Under the pieces are notes generated by a model that did not search any database, had not been told where the DNA came from, and worked only from the letters and a program-made list of their open reading frames with translations. DNA of 33,303 nt from an uncultured Elioraea sp. (GTDB taxonomy: Bacteria; Pseudomonadota; Alphaproteobacteria; Acetobacterales; Acetobacteraceae): contig CALKJX010000082.1 in the NCBI GenBank assembly GCA_937995555.1, positions 1-33,303 on the forward strand, given 5' to 3'. This document shows positions 1-7,836 of this stretch, in pieces (within the stretch, counting starts at the first letter, position 1; every line of letters starts with the position of its first letter). The position numbers and the translations under genes were made by a program.

Positions 1-92
1 ATCGTCCAGTGACGGGCTGAGATCAGGCGAAGGAGAGGGCGGCGCGCGCACCTCCGGCCGGAGCGGGCCGCGTGCGCACGAGGCGAGGGATC
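1..92 (+). other. Leader of the S10 operon, possibly with the last codons of tuf
   Basis: The first 12 bases read Ile-Val-Gln-stop in frame 1, which would suit the end of an EF-Tu gene, the usual neighbour upstream of rpsJ. Three codons cannot prove it. The leader contains a perfect 12-bp palindrome CTCCGGCCGGAG (52-63), enclosed by GCGCAC (46-51) and GTGCGC (72-77), so a GC-rich hairpin can form before the purine-rich ribosome binding region (80-90). No promoter is visible in the bases present. Confidence 0.35.
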
Positions 93-401
93 ATGGACAA
101 CCAGAACATCCGCATCCGCCTGAAGGCGTATGATCACCGCGTGCTCGACACGAGCACGCGGGAGATCGTGAACACGGCCAAACGCACGGGCGCGCAGGTG
201 CGCGGCCCGATCCCGTTGCCGACACGGATCGAGCGCTTTACCGTGAACCGCTCCCCGCACGTGGACAAGAAGAGCCGCGAGCAGTTCGAGATCCGCACGC
301 ACCGCCGGCTGCTCGACATCGTCGATCCGACGCCGCAGACCGTGGACGCGCTGATGAAGCTCGACCTCGCCGCCGGCGTCGATGTCGAGATCAAGGTCTG
401 A
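93..401 (+). CDS. rpsJ: 30S ribosomal protein S10 (NusE)
   Basis: 102 aa, the normal S10 length, starting MDNQNIRIRLKAYDHR. The family core is clear: TAKRTGAQVRGPIPLPT, the loop HVDKKSREQFEIRTH and LDIVDPTPQTVDALMKLDL. S10 sits in the 30S head and, as NusE, pairs with NusB in transcription antitermination. An in-frame ATG at 72 would add seven residues (MRTRRGI) not seen in S10, so the ATG at 93 behind the purine-rich stretch 80-90 is chosen. It is the first gene of the ribosomal block, 10 nt before rplC. Confidence 0.97.
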   Translation: MDNQNIRIRLKAYDHRVLDTSTREIVNTAKRTGAQVRGPIPLPTRIERFTVNRSPHVDKKSREQFEIRTHRRLLDIVDPTPQTVDALMKLDLAAGVDVEIKV

Positions 402-411
402 GGGCCGGGCC

Positions 412-1086
412 ATGCGGACGGGTGTAATCGCACGCAAGCTGGGAATGACCCGGCTGTTCAACGATGACGGCACGCATGTGCCCGTCACGGTGCTGCTGCT
501 CGACGAGGTGCAGGTGGTCGCGCAGCGTACCCCCGAGAAGGACGGCTACGCGGCGGTGCAGCTCGGCATCGGCCGCGCGAAGGCCAAGAACACCGGCAAG
601 GCGCTGCGCGGGCATTTCGCCAAGGCGAAGGTCGAGCCGAAGGCGAAGCTCGTCGAGTTCCGCGTCGACCCGTCCGTGATGCCGGAGATCGGCGCGACGC
701 TGTCGGTGGACCATTTCGTGAAGGGCCAGAAGGTCGATGTCACTGGCACGACCAAGGGCAAGGGTTTCGCGGGGCCGATGAAGCGTTGGAACTTCCGCGG
801 CCTCGAAGCCTCGCACGGCGTGTCGATCAGCCATCGCAGCCACGGCTCGACGGGCCAGCGCCAGGATCCGGGCAAGACCTTCAAGACCAAGAAGATGGCT
901 GGCCATCTGGGCGACGAGCGCGTCACCACGCTCAACCTCGAGATCGCCTCCGTGGATGCCGAGCGCAACGTGATCATGGTGCGCGGCGCGGTGCCGGGCG
1001 CGAAGGGCTCCTACGTGCTGGTGCGCGATGCGGTGAAGCGCGCGCGGCCCGCCGAGGCGCCTCTGCCCGCCGGCGTGAAGGCGTGA
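412..1086 (+). CDS. rplC: 50S ribosomal protein L3
   Basis: 224 aa, starting MRTGVIARKLGMTRLF. L3 binds 23S rRNA early in 50S assembly, and its long loop reaches toward the peptidyl transferase centre. Signature segments are TKGKGFAGPMKRWNF and HGSTGQRQDPGKTFK followed by KKMAGHLGDERVT. The Gln in GQRQDPG corresponds to the residue methylated by PrmB in E. coli (family knowledge; no prmB in view). An upstream in-frame start at 382 would lie inside rpsJ and is rejected. The C-terminal tail after YVLVRDAVK is alanine/proline rich. Confidence 0.97.
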   Translation: MRTGVIARKLGMTRLFNDDGTHVPVTVLLLDEVQVVAQRTPEKDGYAAVQLGIGRAKAKNTGKALRGHFAKAKVEPKAKLVEFRVDPSVMPEIGATLSVDHFVKGQKVDVTGTTKGKGFAGPMKRWNFRGLEASHGVSISHRSHGSTGQRQDPGKTFKTKKMAGHLGDERVTTLNLEIASVDAERNVIMVRGAVPGAKGSYVLVRDAVKRARPAEAPLPAGVKA

Positions 1087-1093
1087 GGACACG

Positions 1094-1729
1094 ATGAAGA
1101 AGACGGTGATCACGCTCGCCAATCAGCCCGCCGGCGAGCTCGACCTGCCCGAGGCGCTGTTCGGCGCCGAGCCGCGGGCCGACATCATGGCGCGCGTGGT
1201 GCACTGGCAGCTCGCCAAGCGGCGCGCCGGCACGCACAAGGTCAAGGGCATGGGCGAGGTCAGCGGCACGACCAAGAAGCCCTACAAGCAGAAGGGCACG
1301 GGCCGCGCGCGCCAGGGCTCGCTGCGCTCGCCGCAGTTCCGCACCGGCGGCGTGGTGCATGGTCCGGTCGTGCGCGACCACGGCTATGCGCTGCCCAAGA
1401 AGGTGCGGCGGCTCGGGCTGATCTCGGCGCTCAGCCAGAAGGCGCGCGAGGGCAAGCTCGTGGTGCTGGAGGCGGCCGCCGCGGACGGCAAGACGGCGTC
1501 ACTGAAGAAGCAGGTGACGGCGCTCGGCTGGCGGTCCGCGCTGGTGATCGACGGGGTAGCGCTCGACCAGGGCTTTGCGCGCGCTGCGCGGAACATTCCG
1601 GGGCTCGATGTGCTGCCGGCGGTCGGCGCGAATGTCTACGACATCCTCCGCCACGACGTGCTGGCGGTGACGAAGGCGGCGGTCGAGGGCCTCGCCCAGC
1701 GGCTCGGCGCCGAGGAGACGGCAGGATGA
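1094..1729 (+). CDS. rplD: 50S ribosomal protein L4
   Basis: 211 aa. The globular domain and the extended tunnel loop are recognisable from KQKGTGRARQGSLRSPQFRTGG and VVHGPVVRDHGYALPKKVRRLGL. L4 contacts 23S rRNA and lines the exit tunnel. In E. coli L4 also represses the S10 operon through its leader; whether that holds here cannot be seen. It starts 7 nt after rplC. Its TGA stop overlaps the ATG of rplW (ATGA), so the two are probably translationally coupled. Confidence 0.97.
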   Translation: MKKTVITLANQPAGELDLPEALFGAEPRADIMARVVHWQLAKRRAGTHKVKGMGEVSGTTKKPYKQKGTGRARQGSLRSPQFRTGGVVHGPVVRDHGYALPKKVRRLGLISALSQKAREGKLVVLEAAAADGKTASLKKQVTALGWRSALVIDGVALDQGFARAARNIPGLDVLPAVGANVYDILRHDVLAVTKAAVEGLAQRLGAEETAG

Positions 1730-2067
1730 CCGACGAAACCGCAGAGCCCTCGCCGAAGGCGGCGCGCCGGATCTCGCCTGAGCGGATGTACCAGGTCGTG
1801 CTGAGCCCGGTGATCACCGAGAAGGCGACCGCGCTGACGGCGGCCAACCAGGTTGTGTTCCGCGTGCCGCTGGACGCGACCAAGCCGGAAATCCGGGCTG
1901 CCGTCGAGGGGCTGTTCAACGTGAAGGTGCAGGCGGTCAACACGATCGTCATGAAGGGCAAGACGAAGCGGTTCCGCGGACGGCCCGGTCAGCGGTCGGA
2001 CTGGAAGAAGGCGATGGTGCGGCTGGCACCCGGCTTCTCCATCGATCTGACCACCGGGCTCGCCTGA
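1726..2067 (+). CDS. rplW: 50S ribosomal protein L23
   Basis: 113 aa. L23 sits at the tunnel exit and is the docking point for trigger factor and SRP. The core YQVVLSPVITEKAT and the C-terminal KTKRFRGRPGQRSDWKKAMVRL identify it. About 20 residues (MTDETAEPSPKAARRISPER) precede the usual family start. An alternative start at Met21 (1786) would give about 93 aa, but the ATGA overlap with rplD favours the longer form. Confidence 0.95.
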   Translation: MTDETAEPSPKAARRISPERMYQVVLSPVITEKATALTAANQVVFRVPLDATKPEIRAAVEGLFNVKVQAVNTIVMKGKTKRFRGRPGQRSDWKKAMVRLAPGFSIDLTTGLA

Positions 2068-2083
2068 GCGGGAGCGGGGAACG

Positions 2084-2917
2084 ATGGCGCTCAAGCAGTT
2101 CAAGCCGGTCACGCCGAGCCTGCGCGGCACGGTGCTGGTGGACCGGTCCGGCCTCTGGAAGGGCAAGCCGGTCAAGGGGCTGACGGTCGGCAAGCCGTCC
2201 TCCGGCGGGCGGAACAACCACGGCCACACCACCGTGCGGTTCCGCGGTGGCGGCCACAAGCGATCGTACCGGGTCATCGATTTCAAGCGGCGCAAGTTCG
2301 ACGTGCCGGCCACGGTGGAGCGGATCGAGTACGATCCGAACCGTTCGGCCTGGATCGCGCTGATCAAGTATGCCGATGGCGAGCTCGCCTACATCCTCGC
2401 CCCGCAGCGGCTGAAGGCGGGTGATGCGGTGATCTCGGGCGCGCGCGCCGACATCAAGCCGGGCAACGCGATGCCGATGGGTGCGATCCCGGTCGGCACG
2501 ATCATCCACAACATCGAGATGAAGCCGGGCGCCGGCGGCAAGATCGCGCGCGCGGCGGGCACCTACGCGCAGCTGGTCGGCAAGGATGCGGGCTACGCGC
2601 AGATCAAGCTCTCCTCGGGCGAGCTGCGTACGGTGCGCGCGGAGTGCATGGCCTCGATCGGCGCGGTGTCGAACCCCGACAACAGCAACCAGCAGATCGG
2701 CAAGGCCGGGCGCATGCGCTGGCTCGGGCGGCGGCCGCACAACCGCGGTGTGGCGATGAACCCGATCGACCACCCGCATGGCGGCGGCGAGGGCCGCACT
2801 TCGGGCGGGCGCCATCCGGTGACACCGTGGGGCAAGCCGACCAAGGGCGCGAAGACGCGCCAGAACAAGCGGACGGATGGGCTGATCATCCGCCGCCGCA
2901 ACGCGACGAAGGGCTGA
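2084..2917 (+). CDS. rplB: 50S ribosomal protein L2
   Basis: 277 aa, full length. L2 is one of the most conserved 50S proteins; it supports the peptidyl transferase centre and inter-subunit bridging. The start MALKQFKPVTPSLRG, the segment RNNHGHTTVRFRGGGHKR and the C-terminal block RPHNRGVAMNPIDHPHGGGE with GGRHPVTPWGKPTKG are diagnostic. The last block carries the conserved histidine region required for activity in the family. It lies 16 nt after rplW, with a purine-rich site (GGGAGCGGGGA) before the ATG. Confidence 0.98.
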   Translation: MALKQFKPVTPSLRGTVLVDRSGLWKGKPVKGLTVGKPSSGGRNNHGHTTVRFRGGGHKRSYRVIDFKRRKFDVPATVERIEYDPNRSAWIALIKYADGELAYILAPQRLKAGDAVISGARADIKPGNAMPMGAIPVGTIIHNIEMKPGAGGKIARAAGTYAQLVGKDAGYAQIKLSSGELRTVRAECMASIGAVSNPDNSNQQIGKAGRMRWLGRRPHNRGVAMNPIDHPHGGGEGRTSGGRHPVTPWGKPTKGAKTRQNKRTDGLIIRRRNATKG

Positions 2918-2920
2918 GCG

Positions 2921-3199
2921 ATGCCGCGTTCCGTCTGGAAGGGACCGTTCGTGGACGGCTACCTCCTCACCAAGGCCGAGGCGGCCCGCGCGTCGGGGCG
3001 CAACGAGATCATCAAGACCTGGTCGCGTCGGTCGACGATCATGCCGCAGTTCATCGGCCTGACCTTCGGCGTCTACAACGGCCGCAAGTTCATCCCCGTG
3101 CAGGTGACCGAGCAGATGGTCGGCCACAAGCTCGGCGAGTTCGCGCCCACCCGCACCTTTTCGGGCCACGCGGCGGACAAGAAGTCGAAGCGGAGCTGA
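2921..3199 (+). CDS. rpsS: 30S ribosomal protein S19
   Basis: 92 aa, normal length. MPRSVWKGPFVDGYLL, IKTWSRRSTIMPQFIGLTF and GHKLGEFAPTRTFSGHA are textbook S19 segments. S19 pairs with S13 in the 30S head near the A site. It starts 3 nt after the rplB stop and 4 nt before rplV. Confidence 0.98.
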   Translation: MPRSVWKGPFVDGYLLTKAEAARASGRNEIIKTWSRRSTIMPQFIGLTFGVYNGRKFIPVQVTEQMVGHKLGEFAPTRTFSGHAADKKSKRS

Positions 3200-3203
3200 G
3201 GCG

Positions 3204-3599
3204 ATGGGCAAGATCGGCATGCCGCGCAGGCTGGGCGAGACGGAGGCGCAGGCGATCGTGCGCAATCTCCGCGTCAGCCCGCGCAAGCTCAACCTGGTGG
3301 CCGAGATGATCCGCGGCCTGCCGGCGGCGGAGGCGCGCGCCGCGCTCACGTTCTCGAAGCGTCGCATCGCCCAGGCGGTGAAGAAGGCGCTCGACAGCGC
3401 GATCGCGAACGCCGAGAACAACCACGGCCTCGATGTGGATCGGCTGACGGTGCGGGAGGCGACCGTCGGGCGGTCGGTGGTGATGAAGCGGTTCCATGCG
3501 CGCGGCCGCGGCCGTGCGGCGCGCGTCGAGAAGTGGTTCAGCCATCTGACGATCGTGGTGCGCGAGCGCCCGCAGGCGGCAAGCGAAGGAGCCCGCTGA
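3204..3599 (+). CDS. rplV: 50S ribosomal protein L22
   Basis: 131 aa. The core RNLRVSPRKLNLVAEMIRG and the beta-hairpin region FHARGRGRAARVEKWFSHLT identify L22, whose extended hairpin lines the exit tunnel beside L4. The N-terminus (MGKIGMPRRLGETEA) is slightly longer than in E. coli. The TGA stop is followed by one base and then the rpsC ATG. Confidence 0.97.
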   Translation: MGKIGMPRRLGETEAQAIVRNLRVSPRKLNLVAEMIRGLPAAEARAALTFSKRRIAQAVKKALDSAIANAENNHGLDVDRLTVREATVGRSVVMKRFHARGRGRAARVEKWFSHLTIVVRERPQAASEGAR

Positions 3600-3600
3600 G

Positions 3601-4278
3601 ATGGGTCAGAAGGTCAATCCGGTCGGCATGCGGATCGGCATCAACCGCACCTGGGACAGCCGCTGGTTCGCCGACAAGGACTACGCGCAACTCCTCCACG
3701 AGGACCTGAAGCTCAGGAAGTTCCTGCGCGAGAAGCTCGCCCAGGCCGGGGTGGCGCGCGTGGTGGTCGAGCGTCCGGCGAAGAAGCCGCGCGTGACGAT
3801 CTATGCCGCGCGTCCGGGTGTGATCATCGGCAAGAAGGGCCAGGACATCGAGAAGCTGCGCCAGGAGCTGAAGGCCCTGGCCGGGGCGGAGGTGCAGCTC
3901 AACATCGTGGAGATCCGCAAGCCCGAGATCGAGGCGGTGCTGGTGGCCGAGAACATCGCCCAGCAACTGGAGCGGCGTGTCAGCTTCCGCCGCGCGATGA
4001 AGCGCGCGGTGCAGTCGGCGATGCGGCTCGGCGCGCAGGGCATCCGCATCAACTGCGCGGGCCGTCTGGGCGGCGCGGAGATCGCACGCGTCGAGTGGTA
4101 TCGCGAGGGGCGCGTGCCGCTGCACACGCTCCGCGCCGACATCGACTTCGGCATCGCCACGGCGAAGACCACCTATGGCACCTGCGGCGTGAAGGTGTGG
4201 GTGTTCAAGGGCGAGGTGATGGCGCACGACCCGATGGCGATGGATCGCCGCGCGGCCGAACAGGCGCCGCAGCGCTGA
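3601..4278 (+). CDS. rpsC: 30S ribosomal protein S3
   Basis: 225 aa. It starts MGQKVNPVGMRIGINRTWDS. A type II KH RNA-binding domain includes RPGVIIGKKGQDIEKLRQEL with the GKKG loop. The C-terminal domain carries GRLGGAEIARVEWYREGRVP and DIDFGIATAKTTYGTCGVKVW. S3 forms part of the mRNA entry channel with S4 and S5. It is one base downstream of rplV. Confidence 0.98.
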   Translation: MGQKVNPVGMRIGINRTWDSRWFADKDYAQLLHEDLKLRKFLREKLAQAGVARVVVERPAKKPRVTIYAARPGVIIGKKGQDIEKLRQELKALAGAEVQLNIVEIRKPEIEAVLVAENIAQQLERRVSFRRAMKRAVQSAMRLGAQGIRINCAGRLGGAEIARVEWYREGRVPLHTLRADIDFGIATAKTTYGTCGVKVWVFKGEVMAHDPMAMDRRAAEQAPQR

Positions 4279-4307
4279 GCCGGTCCAGGAATCACAGGTA
4301 GACGACG

Positions 4308-4727
4308 ATGCTGCAGCCGAAGAAGACAAAGTGGCGCAAGGCCCACAAGGGCCGGATCCACGGTGACGCGAAGGCCGGCACCACGCTGAACTTCGGCTCC
4401 TACGGGCTGAAGGCGCTGGAGCCGGAGCGGATCACCGCGCGCCAGATCGAGGCCGCGCGGCGGACGATCACGCGCCAGATGAAGCGTCAGGGCCGCGTGT
4501 GGATCCGCATTTTCCCCGACGTGCCGGTGTCGAAGAAGCCGGCCGAGGTGCGCATGGGTTCGGGCAAGGGCAGCCCGGAGCTCTGGGTGTGCCGGGTGAA
4601 GCCGGGGCGGATCATGTTCGAGCTCGATGGCGTGACGGCCGAGGTCGCGCGTTCGGCGCTGGAGCTCGCCGCGGCCAAGCTGCCGATCAAGACGAAGGTC
4701 GTGGCGCGGATCGGGCTGGAGGGGTGA
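4308..4727 (+). CDS. rplP: 50S ribosomal protein L16
   Basis: 139 aa. It starts MLQPKKTKWRKAHKGR and contains RQIEAARRTITRQMKRQGR, WIRIFPDVPVSKKPAEVRMG and GKGSPELWVCRVKPGR. L16 helps position tRNA in the A site and binds late in 50S assembly. The gap from rpsC is 29 nt, one of the longer gaps in this part of the block. Confidence 0.98.
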   Translation: MLQPKKTKWRKAHKGRIHGDAKAGTTLNFGSYGLKALEPERITARQIEAARRTITRQMKRQGRVWIRIFPDVPVSKKPAEVRMGSGKGSPELWVCRVKPGRIMFELDGVTAEVARSALELAAAKLPIKTKVVARIGLEG

Positions 4728-4730
4728 GCG

Positions 4731-4934
4731 ATGACCAAGCCGGCTGATCTCCGGGCGAAGAGCCCGGACGAGCTGAAGGACATGCTGATCGCGCTCAGGC
4801 GCGAGCAGTTCAACCTGCGTTTCCAGCGGGCCACCGGCCAGCTCGAGAGCACCAACCGCATCCGCGTGATCCGGCGCGACATCGCGCGGATCAAGACGAT
4901 CCTGGGCGAGCGCGCTGCCGCGCCGGCCGCCTGA
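4731..4934 (+). CDS. rpmC: 50S ribosomal protein L29
   Basis: 67 aa. The two-helix protein is recognised from LRAKSPDELKDMLIALRREQ and FNLRFQRATGQLESTNRIR. L29 lies by the tunnel exit near L23. It begins 3 nt after rplP and ends 11 nt before rpsQ. The Ala/Pro tail after GERA is short. Confidence 0.96.
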   Translation: MTKPADLRAKSPDELKDMLIALRREQFNLRFQRATGQLESTNRIRVIRRDIARIKTILGERAAAPAA

Positions 4935-4945
4935 GGGGGAGAGAC

Positions 4946-5218
4946 ATGCCGAAGCGCGTTCTGACGGGCCGTGTCGTCAGCGACAAGATGGACAAGACCG
5001 TGACGGTTCTTGTCGAGCGTCGCGTGATGCACCCGCTGTACAAGAAGTTCATCCGCCGGTCGAAGAAGTACGCCGCGCACGACGAGGCCAACCTGTGCAA
5101 GGAGGGCGACGTGGTGCGGATCGAGGAGTGCCGCCCGATCAGCGCGCGCAAGACCTGGCAGGTGATCGAGCGCAACGGCGCGCCGCTCGCGGCCGGCGCG
5201 GCGCAGGCCGCAGGCTGA
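4946..5218 (+). CDS. rpsQ: 30S ribosomal protein S17
   Basis: 90 aa. MPKRVLTGRVVSDKMDKTVT, HPLYKKFIRRSKKYAAHDE and GDVVRIEECRPISARKTW are family hallmarks of this OB-fold protein, which binds 16S rRNA early in 30S assembly. GGGGGAGAGAC precedes the ATG. The tail after VIERNG is Ala/Gly rich and variable. Confidence 0.97.
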   Translation: MPKRVLTGRVVSDKMDKTVTVLVERRVMHPLYKKFIRRSKKYAAHDEANLCKEGDVVRIEECRPISARKTWQVIERNGAPLAAGAAQAAG

Positions 5219-5231
5219 GGGGGATCGCGCC

Positions 5232-5600
5232 ATGATCCATGTCGAATCCAACCTCGACGTTGCCGACAACTCGGGCGCGCGGCGGGTGCAGTGCATCAAG
5301 GTGCTGGGCGGAGCCAAGCGCAAGACCGCATCGGTCGGCGACGTGATCGTCGTCTCGGTGAAGGAGGCGATCCCGCGCGGCAAGGTGAAGAAAGGCGATG
5401 TGCATCACGCGGTGATCGTGCGCACGGCCTATCCCGTGCGCCGCACCGACGGCTCGGCGATCCGCTTCGACCGCAACGCGGCGGTGCTGATCAACAAGCA
5501 GATGGAGCCGATCGGCACGCGCATCTTCGGCCCTGTCGTGCGCGAACTGCGCGCGAAGAAGTTCATGAAGATCATCTCGCTCGCGCCGGAGGTGCTGTGA
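5232..5600 (+). CDS. rplN: 50S ribosomal protein L14
   Basis: 122 aa, the exact usual length. MIHVESNLDVADNSGARRVQ, GDVIVVSVKEAIPRGKVKKG and FGPVVRELRAKKFMKIISLA are diagnostic. L14 contacts 16S rRNA at an inter-subunit bridge and is the binding site for the silencing factor RsfS in other bacteria. Its TGA shares one base with the rplX ATG (TGATG). Confidence 0.98.
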   Translation: MIHVESNLDVADNSGARRVQCIKVLGGAKRKTASVGDVIVVSVKEAIPRGKVKKGDVHHAVIVRTAYPVRRTDGSAIRFDRNAAVLINKQMEPIGTRIFGPVVRELRAKKFMKIISLAPEVL

Positions 5601-5920
5601 TGGCTGCGAAGATCCGCAAGGGCGACCGGGTGGAGGTGATCGCCGGCGCCCACAAGGGCAAGCGCGGCGAGGTCCTGAAGGTGCTGCCCAAGGAGAGCCG
5701 CGCGGTGGTGCAGGGTGTGGCGATGGTGAAGCGCCACACCAGGCCGTCCGGCATGGGCCAACCCGGCGGCATCGTCGAGAAGGAGGCGCCGGTGCACCTC
5801 TCGAACCTGATGCTGCTCGACCCGAAGACCGACCGGCCGACGCGCGTCGGCTTCCGCATCCTCGAGGATGGGACGAAGGTGCGCGTGTCCAAGGCCGCGG
5901 GCGAAGTGATCGACGCGTGA
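5600..5920 (+). CDS. rplX: 50S ribosomal protein L24
   Basis: 106 aa. A KOW motif lies in KGDRVEVIAGAHKGKRGEVL near the N-terminus, followed by KRHTRPSGMGQPGGIVEKEA and the usual HLSNLMLLDPKT. L24 initiates 50S assembly at the 5' end of 23S rRNA. The ATG overlaps the rplN stop by one base, arguing for coupled translation. Confidence 0.97.
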   Translation: MAAKIRKGDRVEVIAGAHKGKRGEVLKVLPKESRAVVQGVAMVKRHTRPSGMGQPGGIVEKEAPVHLSNLMLLDPKTDRPTRVGFRILEDGTKVRVSKAAGEVIDA

Positions 5921-5931
5921 CGGAGGCGGCC

Positions 5932-6504
5932 ATGGCAGAGGCCAAGGAGCAGGCGGCCCGCCCGAAGGCGCGGCTGCAGCAGTACTACGAGACGGTGGTG
6001 CGGAACGAGCTCGTGAAGGAGTTCGGCTACACGAACCCCTTCGCGGTGCCGAAGCTCGAGAAGATCGTCATCAACATGGGCGTGGGCGAGGCGGCGGGCG
6101 ATGCGAAGAAGCTCGACTCGGCGGTCGCCGACCTGACGCTGATCGCCGGGCAGAAGCCGGTGAAGACCAAGGCGAAGAAGGCGATCGCCGGGTTCAAGAT
6201 CCGCGCGGGCATGCCGATCGGCGCGAAGGTGACGCTGCGCCGCGCGCGCATGTACGAGTTTCTCGACCGTCTGGTGACGATCGCGCTGCCGCGCGTGCGC
6301 GACTTCCGCGGCGTCACCGGCAAGGGCTTCGACGGGCGCGGCAATTTCGCGATGGGACTGAAGGAGCAGATCGTCTTCCCCGAGATCAACTACGACAAGG
6401 TCGACAAGGTCCGGGGCATGGACATCGTGATCTGCACCACGGCGAAGACCGATGCGGAAGCGAAGGCGCTGCTGAAGGCGTTCTCGCTGCCCTTCGCGAA
6501 CTGA
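5932..6504 (+). CDS. rplE: 50S ribosomal protein L5
   Basis: 190 aa. The family core is plain: RLQQYYETVVRNELVKEFGY, KIVINMGVGEAA, KAKKAIAGFKIRAGMPIGAK and DFRGVTGKGFDGRGNFAMG. L5 carries 5S rRNA with L18 and touches P-site tRNA. A GTG at 5917 overlapping rplX is in frame, but GGAGG at 5922-5926 is correctly spaced for the ATG at 5932, which I choose. The gap to rplX is only 11 nt. Confidence 0.96.
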   Translation: MAEAKEQAARPKARLQQYYETVVRNELVKEFGYTNPFAVPKLEKIVINMGVGEAAGDAKKLDSAVADLTLIAGQKPVKTKAKKAIAGFKIRAGMPIGAKVTLRRARMYEFLDRLVTIALPRVRDFRGVTGKGFDGRGNFAMGLKEQIVFPEINYDKVDKVRGMDIVICTTAKTDAEAKALLKAFSLPFAN

Positions 6505-6559
6505 GGAAAGGCTCGGAAGACCACCGGCGCGTGCCGGCAGGTTCGGAGGACAAGAGTTC

Positions 6560-6865
6560 ATGGCCAAGACTTCTTCTGTCGAGCGCAACAAGAAGCGCGA
6601 ACGGATGGCGAAGCGGGATTCCGGCAAGCGCGCCGCGCTCAAGGCGGTGCTGCGCCAGAAGGACGCGAGCCCGGAGGAGCGCTTCGCGGCGATGCTGAAG
6701 CTCGCCGAGATGCCGCGCAACGGGTCGGCGGTGCGCGTGCGGCTGCGCTGCGCGCTCACGGGCCGCCCGCGCGGCAATTACCGCAAGTTCAAGCTGTGCC
6801 GTGTGGCGCTGCGCGAGCTCGCCTCCACCGGGCAGATCCCCGGCATGGTCAAGGCGAGCTGGTAG
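6560..6865 (+). CDS. rpsN: 30S ribosomal protein S14, zinc-free type
   Basis: 101 aa. It has the long, zinc-independent form: NKKRERMAKRDSGKRAALKA at the N-terminus, and RLRCALTGRPRGNYRKFKLC with RVALRELASTGQIPGMVKAS at the C-terminus. The two CxxC zinc motifs of the short form are absent. The 55-nt gap after rplE holds a small hairpin CCGGC-GCGT-GCCGG (6524-6537), then CGGAGGA as ribosome binding site. Confidence 0.97.
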   Translation: MAKTSSVERNKKRERMAKRDSGKRAALKAVLRQKDASPEERFAAMLKLAEMPRNGSAVRVRLRCALTGRPRGNYRKFKLCRVALRELASTGQIPGMVKASW

Positions 6866-6885
6866 AGGACGGGAGGAGAGCAACC

Positions 6886-7284
6886 ATGGCGATCTCCGAT
6901 CCGCTGGGTGATCTGATCACCCGCATCCGCAACGCGCAGCGCTCGCGCCGCTCGTCGACGCGGGCGCCGGCCAGCAAGCTGCACGCGAACGTGTGCGAGG
7001 TGCTGAAGCGCGAAGGCTATATCCGCGCCTGGAAGATGGTCGAGGTGCGTCCGGGCGTGCGCGAGCTGGAGATCGAACTCAAGTATTCCGAGGGCGAGCC
7101 GGTGATCAAGGAGATCACCCGGGTCTCGACTCCCGGACGTCGCGTCTACTCCAAGATCAAGGAGTTGCCGCGCGTCTACAACGGGCTCGGCGTGTCGATC
7201 CTCTCCACTCCGCGCGGGGTGATGAGCGATGTCGAGGCGCGCGCCGCCAATGTCGGCGGCGAAGTGCTCTGCCGCGTGTTCTGA
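6886..7284 (+). CDS. rpsH: 30S ribosomal protein S8
   Basis: 132 aa. MAISDPLGDLITRIRNAQR, then VLKREGYI and ISTPRGVMSDVEARAANVGG (seen as LSTPRGVMSDVEARA) mark S8. It binds the central domain of 16S rRNA and in E. coli represses the spc operon at the rplX-rplE junction. A frame open from 6796 overlaps rpsN; GGGAGGAGAG before the ATG at 6886 decides the start. Confidence 0.97.
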   Translation: MAISDPLGDLITRIRNAQRSRRSSTRAPASKLHANVCEVLKREGYIRAWKMVEVRPGVRELEIELKYSEGEPVIKEITRVSTPGRRVYSKIKELPRVYNGLGVSILSTPRGVMSDVEARAANVGGEVLCRVF

Positions 7285-7300
7285 GGCGGGAGGAGGAGCC

Positions 7301-7834
7301 ATGTCCCGCGTTGGGAAGTATCCGGTGCCGCTGCCCGCCGGTGTCACGGTCGCGATCGCGAACCGCGTGCTGACGGCCAAGGGCAGGCTTGGCGAACTGA
7401 AGCTGCCGCTCGCCGAGGAGATCGAGGCGGCGGTCGAGAACAACGGCGTCGTCGTCAAGCCGCGCGACGATGGCAAGCGCGCGCGCGCAATGTGGGGCAC
7501 CACGCGCAGCCTGGTCGCCGGCATGGTGAAGGGCGTCAGCGAGGGCTTCGCCAAGACGCTCGAGATCAGCGGCACGGGCTTCCGCGCCGCGGTGCAGGGC
7601 AGGGATCTCGTGATGAATCTCGGCTTCAGCCACGAGATCCGTTATCCGGTGCCGGCGGGGATCAAGATCACCTGCGAGAAGCCGACCTCGATCAAGGTCG
7701 AGGGCGTGGACAAGCAGCGTGTCGGCCAGGTTGCCGCCGAGATCCGCGCCTTCCGCGGCCCAGAGCCATACAAGGGCAAGGGCGTGAAGTACGACAACGA
7801 GACGATCCTCCGGAAGGAGGGGAAGAAGAAGTAG
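7301..7834 (+). CDS. rplF: 50S ribosomal protein L6
   Basis: 177 aa. MSRVGKYPVPLPAGVTVAI opens the first of two alpha-beta repeats. The second ends in GPEPYKGKGVKYDNETILRK, the conserved 23S-binding tail. L6 is at the base of the L7/L12 stalk. GGGAGGAGGAG immediately before the ATG at 7301 supports this start over the frame open from 7229. Confidence 0.97.
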   Translation: MSRVGKYPVPLPAGVTVAIANRVLTAKGRLGELKLPLAEEIEAAVENNGVVVKPRDDGKRARAMWGTTRSLVAGMVKGVSEGFAKTLEISGTGFRAAVQGRDLVMNLGFSHEIRYPVPAGIKITCEKPTSIKVEGVDKQRVGQVAAEIRAFRGPEPYKGKGVKYDNETILRKEGKKK

Positions 7835-7836
7835 CC

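Noticed and set aside
72..92. Upstream ATG for rpsJ
   Set aside because: Adds residues absent from S10 and would overlap the ribosome binding region.
1949..3421. 490-codon open frame on the - strand opposite rplB, rpsS and rplV
   Set aside because: Arg/Ala/His-rich composition with no domain; it is an antisense shadow of conserved ribosomal genes in GC-rich DNA.
5917..5931. GTG start for rplE overlapping the rplX stop
   Set aside because: GGAGG at 5922-5926 fits the ATG at 5932; the extra residues are not family-like.
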